A stretch of DNA of 61,894 bases, taken from NCBI GenBank assembly GCA_029260735.1, contig JAJDCR010000030.1:1-61894 (forward strand). Direction: 5' to 3'. Made by a program: the position numbers and the translations under genes. Source of the DNA: Planctomycetota bacterium. GTDB taxonomy: Bacteria; Planctomycetota; Uabimicrobiia; Uabimicrobiales; Uabimicrobiaceae. Each line of letters opens with the position of its first letter. Positions within the stretch are counted from its first letter, which is position 1. Positions 16,110 to 25,133 of this stretch are shown here, one piece after another. The notes under the pieces were generated by a model. The model made no database searches. It saw nothing but the letters and a program-made list of their open reading frames with translations, and was not told the DNA's origin.

Positions 16110-17627
16110 ATGAGAGAAGAAAAACCATTAAACAAACAAATTGCCTATTATAGTGTATTTTTTTTGATTTCTGGAATCATACACTACTATGTATGTTTTC
16201 ATCATACAAAAGAAGAAAAAAAGGTTATAAAAGTCTCGGCCATGTTAATTAAGTCTGCCGTTCAAGAACCTGAAAAAAAGCCCGAGAAGAAACCTGAGAA
16301 GAAACCTGAAAAGAAACCTGAGAAGAAACCCGAGAAGAAACCTGAAAAAAAGCCCGAGAAATCGGAAGAGCAAAAGAAAATTGAGTACCGAGAAAATCTA
16401 GAGAAAAAGCTGCAAGAAGAGTGGCAAAAGAAAATGCAGGAGCAGGAAAAAGAGAAAGAGAAAGAACGTCAAGAGTTAGTAAAGGAACAACAGGAAAGAG
16501 AAAAGGAATTCAATCAAAAGCTAACTGAGATCGTGCAGAAAATGGAGGAGAGCAAAAAACAACAGCAAAAGCAAGTGCAAGATCAGTTGACAAAAATGCA
16601 AGAGGTTAACGAAAAACGTTTAGAGGAAGAGAAAAAAGAGAAAAAACTTAACCAAGAGATGCTTCAAAAACAACTTACCCAAAAAGATCAGCAACTCCAA
16701 AAAGTTAAGAAGTATTTAGATCTTTTAGCTAAGCAAAGAGAACATGAGATTCAAAAAATTAAGCGAGAAAATAAAGATAATAAAGCTCAAATGATTGCTA
16801 AAATAACAGAATTGAAGCAAAAAAATGAAGAGCAAAAACGGAATATGGAAAATGAGTTTAAAGCTCGCTTACAAGATCAAAGGAAGGATTTAGAGAAAAA
16901 ACTCCATTACGAAAAAACAAACCTATTAGCCCAACAAGAAAAACTGGAAAAGGAAATCCTCTACCAAAAGAAACTGCTAGAAAGATCTAGAAAACAACCC
17001 GATAAACGAGTGGAAAAGGCTCTCATCAAGCAGCAATGGAAATCTCTGGAAAAAATCCGCGTTAGCTCTTTACAGAATCATAAAAATCTTATCCGTAAAT
17101 TTGCGACAACGTCAGATAAAGGAGTGGTTGTTCCTTCTAACAATTTCTTTGATACACATTTTAAAAATAATGTAGATCAAATAATGGCATTCCATCAGAT
17201 AAAACTAATTGCTTACCCACAAGATCAACATTACTTTATTAGCATTGACTTAAATAAGGCACCCGGTTACGGTCGTTATCAAAAAAGAACCGATTTTGGA
17301 TATATGAAAAAATTTAGCAACCGTACATTTAGTGGAGAAACTGCTTTTCCTGATCTAGTTCAAGAAATCCAACAAAATCGTTCTCTATACTCTCCTGCTG
17401 ATAAAAAGCTCTATTTAGCATTTCTTCTACCTCATGGTACAGCCAACTATCTAGCTTGGAAAACCGTTACAGTATGTAAAAAATTTGACTACGATCCAAA
17501 AGATGTTATGATTTGTAATGGCATTTTTAGCCAAACCCGAAATAACTACTGGAGTTTAATTATTACAAGCCTCGATTTAAAAAATGGTCGTCGAATTGCG
17601 GTAGAAGACTTCGAGGCTAAATGGTAG
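16110..17627 (+). CDS. TolA/TonB-like membrane-anchored coiled-coil protein
   Basis: 505 aa. A short cytoplasmic start, one membrane helix (about residues 11-29), then a Pro-Lys-Glu spacer of seven PEKK units plus one PEKS, a very long charged coiled coil (about 95-310) and a globular C-terminal domain (about 340-505). This is the TolA plan (anchor, rigid helix, C-terminal partner domain), and it lies next to exbB-exbD. The C-terminal domain is not recognisably TonB_C or TolA_C; it contains FISIDLNKAPGYGRY and an LAFLLPHGTANYLAWKTV segment. The likely job is to pass motor force across the periplasm. AGGAGG lies about 15 bases before the ATG, somewhat far. Confidence 0.75.
   Translation: MREEKPLNKQIAYYSVFFLISGIIHYYVCFHHTKEEKKVIKVSAMLIKSAVQEPEKKPEKKPEKKPEKKPEKKPEKKPEKKPEKSEEQKKIEYRENLEKKLQEEWQKKMQEQEKEKEKERQELVKEQQEREKEFNQKLTEIVQKMEESKKQQQKQVQDQLTKMQEVNEKRLEEEKKEKKLNQEMLQKQLTQKDQQLQKVKKYLDLLAKQREHEIQKIKRENKDNKAQMIAKITELKQKNEEQKRNMENEFKARLQDQRKDLEKKLHYEKTNLLAQQEKLEKEILYQKKLLERSRKQPDKRVEKALIKQQWKSLEKIRVSSLQNHKNLIRKFATTSDKGVVVPSNNFFDTHFKNNVDQIMAFHQIKLIAYPQDQHYFISIDLNKAPGYGRYQKRTDFGYMKKFSNRTFSGETAFPDLVQEIQQNRSLYSPADKKLYLAFLLPHGTANYLAWKTVTVCKKFDYDPKDVMICNGIFSQTRNNYWSLIITSLDLKNGRRIAVEDFEAKW
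16269..16364 (+). repeat. 12-bp tandem repeat coding for PEKK units
   Basis: Eight in-frame 12-base units (CCTGAGAAGAAA and close variants) encode a Pro-Glu-Lys-Lys spacer. Copies differ by silent C/T and A/G changes, so the array is prone to length change in steps of four residues. Confidence 0.9.
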
Positions 17628-17667
17628 TGGCATTCGATTTTTGGTGTCACTTTAGAAAGGAAGTAAT

Positions 17668-18309
17668 GTGAAAAACAAACGATGGATAGTGCTAGGTCTC
17701 TTTCTTTCGCTATTGAGTTTGCAATGTTCAGGTGATGAGGCCTCTAAAAAAGAGGAAAAGAAGAAACCAGAAATAAAAAAAGTTCTTCCTGATCCTAGTT
17801 TTTTTGCTGTGACTAAGGGGATAGTCGGAGGATTTGTTCCCCCTCACACCAGTTGGCAATTTCTAATCGAAAAGAAACGGGAGAAAGAAGAAGCTTTTGT
17901 TTGGATGATGAAAAATCCGCAAGAGGCGAATGAAGCTAGTTATACAAAAGGCCAAGTTCCTTATGCTGAACTAGTTAAGCTGTTAACAAAAGCAGATAAG
18001 ATGAAGCTATGGGAGTTTCCCTTAGAAAAGCCCCGAGAAGGTGAAGATATTTATGGACTAGATACCTCTTTGCATGCTCATCAAGGAAAAAAGTTTTGGG
18101 TTAATTTAGGCCCTGCTGGTATCCATTCCCCTTCAGAAGTAAGGGCCAATAAAAAGCAAAAAGAGAGTTTTGCTAAAATGGTGACACTTTTAAAGGAAAC
18201 AGCAGAAAAACATGCCCAAGAAAAAAGCACAGAGGAAGAGTTTGGAAAAGCCATCGAACGGGCAAATCCTTATATGTATTTAAATGAGGGTGAGGGGAAA
18301 GAGGAGTAG
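17668..18309 (+). CDS. Putative lipoprotein, last gene of the envelope cluster
   Basis: 213 aa, GTG start at 17668 with AAAGGAAG upstream. The signal region ends SLLSLQCSGD; Cys20 is the likely lipidated residue, although Gln just before it is unusual. A Lys/Glu-rich linker follows, then an unrecognised domain (about 45-170) containing VPPHTSWQFLIEKK and DTSLHAHQGKKFWVNLGP. It begins 40 bases after the TolA-like gene and is probably part of the same machine. The cluster ends in front of the palindromic element at 18333. Confidence 0.68.
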   Translation: MKNKRWIVLGLFLSLLSLQCSGDEASKKEEKKKPEIKKVLPDPSFFAVTKGIVGGFVPPHTSWQFLIEKKREKEEAFVWMMKNPQEANEASYTKGQVPYAELVKLLTKADKMKLWEFPLEKPREGEDIYGLDTSLHAHQGKKFWVNLGPAGIHSPSEVRANKKQKESFAKMVTLLKETAEKHAQEKSTEEEFGKAIERANPYMYLNEGEGKEE

Positions 18310-18332
18310 AATTTAAGCGATTCGAAAGTATC

Positions 18333-18533
18333 TTACCAGGCGTAGCGGACAACCACAAGGGCCCTGCGGGCGGCCTTTGTAGTTGTCCCTACAGGGAATA
18401 ACTACACGATAGAAAAAAAATTACAGGCTGTATAGGGCTATTTGGTTTACCTGAATTGGCAGGTGATGTAATGTAGGGACAACCACGAGGGCCGTCCGCA
18501 AGGACCCTCGTGGTTGTCCGCTATGCCTGGTAA
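18333..18533. repeat. 201-bp nested inverted-repeat element (MITE-like)
   Basis: The ends TTACCAGGCGTAGCGGACAA (18333-18352) and TTGTCCGCTATGCCTGGTAA (18514-18533) are inverted copies with one mismatch, and pairing extends further inward. Each half is itself a hairpin: GGACAACCAC pairs with a GTAGTTGTCC-type segment in the left half and GTGGTTGTCC in the right half, with GC-rich centres. No ORF is inside. It contrasts with its AT-rich surroundings. Confidence 0.75.
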
Positions 18534-18590
18534 ACCTAATTCCTAAGAAAACCTAGCCAAGGTTACCATTTCGCCAAGGCCAATCCCAAC

Positions 18591-19010
18591 CTAATCGCCA
18601 CCCAGTTTGTTTTTCTTTATGTCAATACGAACCCGTTGATGACCGCTTAGTTTGCGGACTTCAAACCTCATTTTTCCGCTATCTGTACTATTATAAGAAA
18701 CCATGTTCATTAGACGTTCTTGGCTCCCATCAGGAGCGATTTCCAAAAATTCAAGACCTATTCCTTTTTTGTCTGACCGGACAATTCTAGCGTTTGCTCT
18801 AATGAACGAACTTGGAACCTCCTCATCAACAAGAATTTCTATAGGGTAGCTGGTACCCAAAGCAGGTAGATGATCATCTAGCTGCATGAAAAATCCTTTA
18901 AGACTGACATCCCTTAGCCATCCAAAAAATTCCTGCCCTTCGATTAGCATACGGACTTTTACTCGGACAATTGCTCTAGTACACGTTCGTCGATTTGTGA
19001 TATCACCCAT
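18591..19010 (-). CDS. PilZ domain protein (c-di-GMP binding)
   Basis: 139 aa, a single PilZ domain. The two c-di-GMP contact motifs are present: RRxxxR-like RRTCTR at 7-12 and D/NxSxxG as DVSLKG at 34-39. The fold continues as a beta-barrel (RANARIVR, GIGLEFLEI). Stand-alone PilZ proteins relay c-di-GMP to motility, secretion or polysaccharide machinery; no partner is adjacent. It faces the preceding cluster with the 201-bp repeat between them. Confidence 0.88.
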   Translation of the reverse strand: MGDITNRRTCTRAIVRVKVRMLIEGQEFFGWLRDVSLKGFFMQLDDHLPALGTSYPIEILVDEEVPSSFIRANARIVRSDKKGIGLEFLEIAPDGSQERLMNMVSYNSTDSGKMRFEVRKLSGHQRVRIDIKKNKLGGD

Positions 19011-19476
19011 AACTCACTCTAAAATGTAAATATATTTATTATGCTCATTATTTTCTCTCAATTAAAATTAATCATACTATATTTTTGTCTTCATGACAAC
19101 CTACATTCAATATCAAAATGAGAGCATTTTTTATTTTCCCGAAAATCTTGTATTTTTTCTCCCCAATTATGGCTCTCAAATCAAAAAAAATTTGTTTTTA
19201 CGGGCAAAAGGTGGAAAAAACGTAAGTTTTTCCTTGATTTTTGAAGGAATAAATGAGATATTTGTTTCCTAATACAATATTGTTTAAACGGCTCCCAACA
19301 ATACTTTGTTGGATCGGCCTCTCACCCCTTACTAAGTAGTATTATTCCCTGCCTAGTTTCTTGCGAGTAGAGAGCCTCAGTCAACAACACCCCCTTAACA
19401 AAATCAATACATCTTGTTCGGAGCTGTTTCCCTTCTACATATATCAAAAGATGTAGTTCAACATAAGGAATTAAAC
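19011..19476. other. Leader region of the ribosomal protein genes
   Basis: 466 bases between the divergent PilZ gene and rpmE2. It holds a 10-bp palindrome ACAATATTGT (19274-19283), the overlapping palindrome GTTTAAAC, and a small hairpin CCAACA...TGTTGG (19295-19312). These could be an operator or a leader structure for the ribosomal genes. No RNA gene was recognised. Confidence 0.4.
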
Positions 19477-19743
19477 GTGAAAAAAGATATTCATCCAGAA
19501 TACCGAGACGTCGTCTTCCGAGACGTATCTTGTGACTATTCTTTTGTAACCAAGTCGACGGTGCATACAAAAGATAAGGTGGTTTGGGAAGATGGGAAAG
19601 AGTATCCTCTCGTCAAGATTGATGTTTCTAGTCAATCTCATCCATTTTACACTGGTAACGAAAAACGACTTGATCTTACAGGACAAATTGACAAGTTCAA
19701 TAAGAAATTTGCTAAAAGTGGTTTCGTAAAGCCCAAGAAATAA
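19477..19743 (+). CDS. rpmE2: Ribosomal protein bL31, type B
   Basis: 88 aa from a GTG at 19477 with AAGGAA 7 bases upstream; longer frames lack a site. The start MKKDIHPEYRDVVFRDVSC and the SHPFYTG...GQIDKFNKKF end are the type B pattern. Type A bL31 carries a CxxC zinc motif; this protein lacks it, with only one Cys. Type B proteins often replace type A under zinc shortage. It is 36 bases from rpmB and probably co-transcribed. Confidence 0.95.
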   Translation: MKKDIHPEYRDVVFRDVSCDYSFVTKSTVHTKDKVVWEDGKEYPLVKIDVSSQSHPFYTGNEKRLDLTGQIDKFNKKFAKSGFVKPKK

Positions 19744-19779
19744 TCATAGCGTTTGCCCCAGTGAAACAAGGAGAAAACT

Positions 19780-20076
19780 ATGTCACGCTTATGTGAAGTT
19801 ACCGGCCGACGTACTGAGTCAGGTCGAAAAATCGCACGCCGCGGTTTACCTAAATGGAAAGGTGGAATCGGTTTAAAAACAACCGGTATCACTTTACGAA
19901 AATTCAAACCCAATACTCAAAAACGTCGTATTTGGGTTCCTGAGCTTAACAGCTATGTTCGAGTAAAACTTTGTACCAAAGCCCTTAAAACAATCAATAA
20001 AAAAGGTGCTTATCGAGTTTTAGTCGGAGCTGGAGTTATTAAGCCTTTAAAGCAGAAAAAGAAAAAAGATAAATAA
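19780..20076 (+). CDS. rpmB: Ribosomal protein bL28
   Basis: 98 aa, starting MSRLCEVTGRRTESGRKIAR, with the RRIWVPELNSYVRVKLCTKALKTI core of bL28 and a Lys-rich tail. AAGGAG precedes the ATG. Only one of the four zinc-ribbon cysteines of the C+ form is present, so this looks like the zinc-free form. It ends in a strong bidirectional terminator. Confidence 0.95.
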   Translation: MSRLCEVTGRRTESGRKIARRGLPKWKGGIGLKTTGITLRKFKPNTQKRRIWVPELNSYVRVKLCTKALKTINKKGAYRVLVGAGVIKPLKQKKKKDK

Positions 20077-20077
20077 T

Positions 20078-20146
20078 AAAATTAGAAGAAGCTACAAAAA
20101 AAGCCACCAATATTTGGTGGCTTTTTTTGTAGCTTCTTCTAATTTT
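20078..20146. terminator. Bidirectional Rho-independent terminator between rpmB and rpsR
   Basis: A perfect stem of about 31 bp (arms about 20078-20108 and 20116-20146) with a GCCACC/GGTGGC tip flanked by A and T runs. It serves both convergent transcripts. Confidence 0.9.
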
Positions 20147-20172
20147 TATCTGCCGTTCAGGACAGATCCTTC

Positions 20173-20427
20173 CTAGTTATAAGGAAGTAGAGCCATGTAA
20201 CGTGCTCTCTTTATCGCTTTCTTTACCATTCTTTGGTGTTTAGCAGAGTTACCTGATCTTTTGCGAGAAAAGATTTTTCCTTGAGCTGTGCAAAGTTTTT
20301 GTAAAGTAGCAATATCTTTGTAATCGATGTAAGTGATTCCCTCACGGGTAAATCTACATCGGCTTTTACGTAAAGCTTTTCCATATTGCTTTTTGTTGCG
20401 ATTATTATCGCCATATCGTGAATTCAT
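20173..20427 (-). CDS. rpsR: Ribosomal protein bS18
   Basis: 84 aa from the ATG at 20427, preceded by AGGAG at 10 bases; an upstream in-frame ATG would add eight residues not seen in bS18. The CRFTREGITYIDYKDIATL and AIKRARYMALLPY segments are diagnostic. There is no CxxC motif, so it is the zinc-free form. It is separated from the usual rpsF-ssb-rplI partners. Confidence 0.94.
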   Translation of the reverse strand: MNSRYGDNNRNKKQYGKALRKSRCRFTREGITYIDYKDIATLQKLCTAQGKIFSRKRSGNSAKHQRMVKKAIKRARYMALLPYN

Positions 20428-20483
20428 AAATATTCTACTCCTAATATGCAAAAATCAAAAAAGAAATTGACTAGCAATTACTT

Positions 20484-22187
20484 CTAATTTTTTTTCTCAG
20501 CTGATTCTGCACTTTCATCGCTGGGTTTTTCTTCGACAATACGAAGCTTACTGTATCTTTCAGAGAGCTTTGTCCACATTTGCTCCCCTTTTTCAGCCCC
20601 ATACTTGTTAATAACGGTTTCTTTTAATCTACGTAGAGCAGCTTGTTCAAAAAAGGCCAGAGAACGAGGTTTTTCATACTCGTTGGCCTGACTATTATCA
20701 CCTTGGCGTTCCAAGTACTCGCGATAAAGTACCTTTGCTAAGCGAAATAATCCATTTGCCTGCTTGCTCAAATCCTCTCCTAAAACCCCTACTTTTCTGG
20801 GATTAAAAAGAATCGCTTCATATGCTCTATTTATCGTTGAAATGATATAGCTTTCGATAATATGGCGTCGTTCAAAATAAGTGACTTGTCGCCCCACTTC
20901 TTTAACTACATATTGGTCGAGAGCTTGTTCATAATTTGGCCTAGGAAATTTTTTCTGTAAAATTTCGTAATACTTTTGAGCGAGTTCAAAATTACCATAC
21001 ATGTAACTTTGCCAAACAACATGGTTGAGAAAACTCTCATGACTAGAGCGCCCATACTCTATGTCCCACTTTTTTTGGATCTCTTCAAAAGTTCGATGTA
21101 CCGAAGGAATAATTTGAAAATTGGGTATACAAATTAAACCACGATCTCCTTCTGCCAAAGCATAACCATATTCAAAAATTTGGTTCAAAGCAATATTTTG
21201 CAAACGATCCATGTTTTTTTCATCGATATGATGCTTTTCTTCTTTCGGAATACCTTGGTATATTTTAATTCCCTCCTCGGCCCAGTAAAGAGCGTGAGGA
21301 GCGGGAAGTCGCCAATCTAACCGAGTATATTTTTCTTCGACAGCAAGCATCTTAGCCGGTTCCATTTTCCATTCTTCGCGCAATCGCTTTGCTCGTAGAT
21401 AAGCGCTGAGTTTTTTCATTTGCTCTTCATACGAGGCGGAAGTTAGTAAGGCACGGGCTATTTGGGTTTTTTCTTTCCCTAAAGCTCTCAGAGAGAAAAA
21501 AGAAGTCAAAATATCGATATTATGCTTTTCAAATTCTGCAATATAATTTTGCATCGACTTGTCTTGAAGAAGTTCCGACTCTGTTCTTACAGCATCGGCC
21601 AATTCTTGTAAGTTTTGGTCTTTTCCCACAAGAGGAATCATCATTTGGATGAGTTGTTTTTGATAGAAAAATCGGAACTCATCCATCGACTCAGTACCTA
21701 TTTTATCCATAATAATCCAGGCCAAACGCCAATAGAGTTTGGGAGATTCAGGATTGTACTGTATACCGTAGTCTCTTAGCTGCTCAACTCCTTTTAGTAT
21801 CCAGCGCCAACGATCTTCTTTTGTCGGTACTGTTACGGAAATATTGTAAGACATTTCCCAAGCAGTAAAGATCCAGATTTGATCAATGCGAGGCTCTAGT
21901 TTACTAATCCAATCATAAAGCTGAACTATTTCATAGTGCTTTCCCCGATCACGTAGTTGAATGGCTCTCATCCATAAGTAATTGATCGCAAGTCCTCGAA
22001 GACCACCTAAAGCAGTGGAACTGATGACCAACTGGGGAGGGGCATTTTCTAGAGGTTTACTATCGGTTAGGCGATATTGCTCTCTTTTTTCATTGAGAGG
22101 TTTCAGGAAATAGCCTGCTGTTAAGATTAAGGCAAGGGCTATAGCAGTCATAAGCGTTTGAAAAGCTGACGGTAATCTGCGTATCAT
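20484..22187 (-). CDS. TPR-like membrane-anchored protein, last gene of the SPFH/ABC operon
   Basis: 567 aa from the ATG at 22187 (GGAG 9 bases upstream; a TTG six codons earlier is less likely). One N-terminal membrane helix (about residues 10-30) is followed by a long all-helical region rich in Trp/Tyr, with TPR-like pairs (LYDWISKLEPRIDQIWIFTAW; YGNFELAQKYYEILQKKFPRP). A charged Ser/Glu tail ends it. I do not recognise a named family. It lies 84 bases after the YHS-like gene and is the tail of the nine-gene operon; a scaffold role for the transporters is an inference. Confidence 0.65.
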   Translation of the reverse strand: MIRRLPSAFQTLMTAIALALILTAGYFLKPLNEKREQYRLTDSKPLENAPPQLVISSTALGGLRGLAINYLWMRAIQLRDRGKHYEIVQLYDWISKLEPRIDQIWIFTAWEMSYNISVTVPTKEDRWRWILKGVEQLRDYGIQYNPESPKLYWRLAWIIMDKIGTESMDEFRFFYQKQLIQMMIPLVGKDQNLQELADAVRTESELLQDKSMQNYIAEFEKHNIDILTSFFSLRALGKEKTQIARALLTSASYEEQMKKLSAYLRAKRLREEWKMEPAKMLAVEEKYTRLDWRLPAPHALYWAEEGIKIYQGIPKEEKHHIDEKNMDRLQNIALNQIFEYGYALAEGDRGLICIPNFQIIPSVHRTFEEIQKKWDIEYGRSSHESFLNHVVWQSYMYGNFELAQKYYEILQKKFPRPNYEQALDQYVVKEVGRQVTYFERRHIIESYIISTINRAYEAILFNPRKVGVLGEDLSKQANGLFRLAKVLYREYLERQGDNSQANEYEKPRSLAFFEQAALRRLKETVINKYGAEKGEQMWTKLSERYSKLRIVEEKPSDESAESAEKKN

Positions 22188-22271
22188 ACAAAAAAACTCC
22201 GCCAAATATCAACAAAAATCTAGTTTTTATTGAAAAACTTGTGAAATTTCCCTAAAGGGAATCAAGGTACT

Positions 22272-22523
22272 TTAATTCAATTGAGACACATTGGCCTCAT
22301 ATTTTTCAGGATTCCGTTCAAATTGGCCCAAACACACCCGGCAACAAAAGTAAATTGTTTTCCCTTTATATTCGGTAAAACGTTTGGGATCAACAGCTTC
22401 ACCAGAAACTGGACAAGTGTAGTTAGGTAACTTGGTTACATGGTAGTGAACGATAAAACTAAAGCTAACTAGAGCCAAAAGAATGAGAAGAACTCGTAAA
22501 CGTTTATTATCAGGTGATGGCAT
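22272..22523 (-). CDS. Small membrane protein with YHS/TRASH-like metal-binding cysteines
   Basis: 83 aa from the ATG at 22523; longer frames overlap the upstream permease gene. A membrane helix (about 9-27) precedes a C-terminal motif YTCPVSGEAVD...GKTIYFCCRVCLGQF, with Cys37, Cys60, Cys61 and Cys64. YHS and TRASH motifs of this form coordinate Cu, Zn or other soft metals and often accompany P1B ATPases. It lies 13 bases after the ABC permease, inside the operon, so a metal sensor or chaperone for the transporters is plausible. Confidence 0.75.
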   Translation of the reverse strand: MPSPDNKRLRVLLILLALVSFSFIVHYHVTKLPNYTCPVSGEAVDPKRFTEYKGKTIYFCCRVCLGQFERNPEKYEANVSQLN

Positions 22524-22536
22524 TTTGGTTTCCCAC

Positions 22537-23904
22537 TTACAAAGTCGGTTTCCCCACTTCACGGCGATTAAAAATAAAACATCCGAATAAAATGAGCAGT
22601 CCACCTTTGAAAAGGAAAAGAATGAAAGTTCCTTTCGCAATAGATGACCATTCGATAAGGCGACCATTGGAAAGATGCCCTGTCAAAACGTATTCAGAAA
22701 AATTAGGAAATACTCCAAAGGCAACAGACAATGTCTTTTGATAAAAGATGCTCCATAGAGTGTCTTTGTTTTTTGTCAGAATTTCTGCCCCTAAAGGAGC
22801 AAATTCTAAAAGAAAATCCGCTAACATTCCCAAAACTAAGAAATACATAACAAACAAAATAGCTATGGGAAAGGTTAAGAAAGTAGAGGCAAAAAGAGCC
22901 AGGAAAACTAAGAAAGACAAAACCAAAAAAAGTAAGAAAAAAGCTTTTAGAAAGTTACTTAAGAAATTATTTTGAGGATAGAGTACTTCCATTCCATCTT
23001 CGACAGGAAAATAAACAATGCCCGCTGCTTCATCATAATTCGTAAAGGCAACAATAACAGAACCATCGTCTTCAATAACGGAAACAGGAATGATGATTTC
23101 ATGAAACTCGTTAACAGTACGAGCATTCGATTCGCTATAAACGCTTCCTCCGCTCCCGATATCCCATTTCTCATTGCACTGAAACTGATAGGACATATTA
23201 GAGCAATATGTTTTGTAGCGCAATTTCAAATATGAGCTCTCCATTTTTCTTAAGTACGTAGGAATTCCTTGAAAGAGCCAGCGTCTTTGAAAAGAAAGAG
23301 GAACCATGTTCATCTGTTGGCGAGTACGCAAGCGAATTTCGCCTCTGATTTGGAGAACTGTCTTGTCCTGGGCCAAACGATTCTCTTCGGTCATACTTTT
23401 ATACTCGGCTTCCACCAGTTTTTGAAAACGCTCTTCATCAAAATAGGGCTTTACCCCTCGGTAAGAAGTAAGTAGCTCGTGGCGGATTTGCTTTTTCTCT
23501 GAGGCACTTCCTTGCGAATAGCCCAGGTAAAGAGCCACCAAAATTACTGTCCCCAGAATCGTTAAAGAAACTAGATTAATCCAAGCGAGTCCCAAAAATT
23601 TTCCGACAAGGAACTTCCAGCGAGCAACAGGCTTTGCATCGATAAGAAAGAAGTGTTTATACTTGATTTCTCCGGTAAAAGAGTGGATCGTAAGATAGAT
23701 ACTCTGCAAAGAGAGGAGAGTCACTGTTAAAATCACACTGTAGTTCAGGATTAACTGCAGCTGCCCTCTTAAAGTACCGTCATCACGTAAAACAAAAGGC
23801 ATGAGGGGAATCATCCCAATAACAAAAATAAGCAGCACTACGGGAGTGCGCATACGAACAGCCTCTTGAACTATTTTGTGAGAAATCGCCGTAAGATCCC
23901 TCAT
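22537..23904 (-). CDS. ABC-2 type transporter permease
   Basis: 455 aa. Two N-terminal membrane helices (about 20-38 and 50-70), a third near 100-125, a soluble loop of about 190 residues, and three or four helices near 318-440. The loop (about 130-315) contains a beta-rich part with [12 protein letters not shown], likely extracytoplasmic. This is the ABC-2/NosY-like plan. It overlaps the ATPase gene by 4 bases (ATGA), so the two form one transporter. Confidence 0.82.
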   Translation of the reverse strand: MRDLTAISHKIVQEAVRMRTPVVLLIFVIGMIPLMPFVLRDDGTLRGQLQLILNYSVILTVTLLSLQSIYLTIHSFTGEIKYKHFFLIDAKPVARWKFLVGKFLGLAWINLVSLTILGTVILVALYLGYSQGSASEKKQIRHELLTSYRGVKPYFDEERFQKLVEAEYKSMTEENRLAQDKTVLQIRGEIRLRTRQQMNMVPLSFQRRWLFQGIPTYLRKMESSYLKLRYKTYCSNMSYQFQCNEKWDIGSGGSVYSESNARTVNEFHEIIIPVSVIEDDGSVIVAFTNYDEAAGIVYFPVEDGMEVLYPQNNFLSNFLKAFFLLFLVLSFLVFLALFASTFLTFPIAILFVMYFLVLGMLADFLLEFAPLGAEILTKNKDTLWSIFYQKTLSVAFGVFPNFSEYVLTGHLSNGRLIEWSSIAKGTFILFLFKGGLLILFGCFIFNRREVGKPTL

Positions 23905-25124
23905 TTTTCATTTTCCTCTTCATCGCCAGAGTTTTTCTTCAGAAGTTTACTTAGCACTTCGTTGTTCTTAGGAGGTTCGGAAGGATCTTTTTCTTTCTTA
24001 CCTACCTCAGGGACAGGCTTTTCTATTTTGAGAAGGTTGGCAATTACTTTAGTTCCTTCAGAAGAGCCTTTGGAGGAAGTATCTGCTTGATTTGCGGACT
24101 TAATCTCTTCGCTCTCCTCTTTATTATCCTCCTCACTTTCCCTCGTTTCTTTCTTTTTAACCAAACTATCCAATACTTTTGCTCCCACGTCTTTTTCAGG
24201 AGTTTTCTCAACATCGGTAAACAATCCCTCTACTCGACGACCAGCATCTGCCCCATGAGCATCTTTTTGCTCATTACGAGCTTTTTCTATGGTCTTTAAG
24301 AAAAAGGACTCCAAGCGCTCAGTCGGATTTCCTACCGAGTGCAGAGCGATGTTTTCTTTCTCAAACCAATCCTTTAACTTTTCTAGTTTATCAGAAGGAA
24401 GACGTTCGCTGACAACCTGAGTGACTTCTTGATTACTGAGAAGTTCTCCAATTTGGCCTTCACAGGCTTGTTTTCCGCCATAAAGAATGGTAACTCGATC
24501 ACAAAGGTCTTCCACGTCAGCAAGAAGATGACTACAAAGAAGAACCGTTTTCCCATGTTCTTTGAGCTGCAGGATAACATCTTTGATTTCTCGTGTTCCA
24601 ATCGGATCTAAACCACTAGTTGGCTCATCGAGAATGATCAACTGAGGATCATTGATGAGGGCTTGGGCAATACCGATTCGGCGTGCCATTCCTTTGGAGT
24701 ACTCTTTTAAGAGTCGCTTACGAACACGTGTTAATCCGACCATTTCTAATAAGTTATCGACTCGTTGTTGGCAAACTTTATGAGGAAGATTAAATAAGCG
24801 TCCATAAAAAGTCAGGGCTTCCTCTGCGTTTTGGTAAGGGTAGAGGTAGCTTTCCTCAGGAAGGAAGCCTATTTTCTGCTTATGCGAAACATTACGAGCA
24901 GGAGAACCAAATACCGATACCTTGCCAAAAGTAGGAAAAAGTAACCCTAAAAGAATCTTTATGGTAGTGCTTTTCCCTGATCCGTTGGGACCAAGAAGTC
25001 CAAAGATTTCTCCCTGTTTAACATGAAAACTGAGATCGTCCAAAGCACGGACTTTCGCCCGTCCCCAGAAATCGTAGAATATTTTACTAAGATTATGAAT
25101 TTCAATTACGTTGTATTCACTCAC
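23901..25124 (-). CDS. ABC transporter ATP-binding protein with long charged tail
   Basis: 407 aa, GTG start with AGGGG upstream. Walker [11 protein letters not shown]-loop FLPEE, signature YSKGMARR, Walker [14 protein letters not shown] and the H-loop (CSHLL) are all present in the first 230 residues, typical of NosF/CcmA-type exporters. Residues about 280-407 are a low-complexity Lys/Glu/Ser tail unlike standard ATPases; it may be a docking segment. It lies between the P-type ATPase (9-base gap) and its permease (4-base overlap). Confidence 0.92.
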   Translation of the reverse strand: MSEYNVIEIHNLSKIFYDFWGRAKVRALDDLSFHVKQGEIFGLLGPNGSGKSTTIKILLGLLFPTFGKVSVFGSPARNVSHKQKIGFLPEESYLYPYQNAEEALTFYGRLFNLPHKVCQQRVDNLLEMVGLTRVRKRLLKEYSKGMARRIGIAQALINDPQLIILDEPTSGLDPIGTREIKDVILQLKEHGKTVLLCSHLLADVEDLCDRVTILYGGKQACEGQIGELLSNQEVTQVVSERLPSDKLEKLKDWFEKENIALHSVGNPTERLESFFLKTIEKARNEQKDAHGADAGRRVEGLFTDVEKTPEKDVGAKVLDSLVKKKETRESEEDNKEESEEIKSANQADTSSKGSSEGTKVIANLLKIEKPVPEVGKKEKDPSEPPKNNEVLSKLLKKNSGDEEENEK

Positions 25125-25133
25125 CGCGGGCCC

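Noticed and set aside
20223..20414. Second frame within rpsR
   Set aside because: Offset frame with no site; rpsR is clear.
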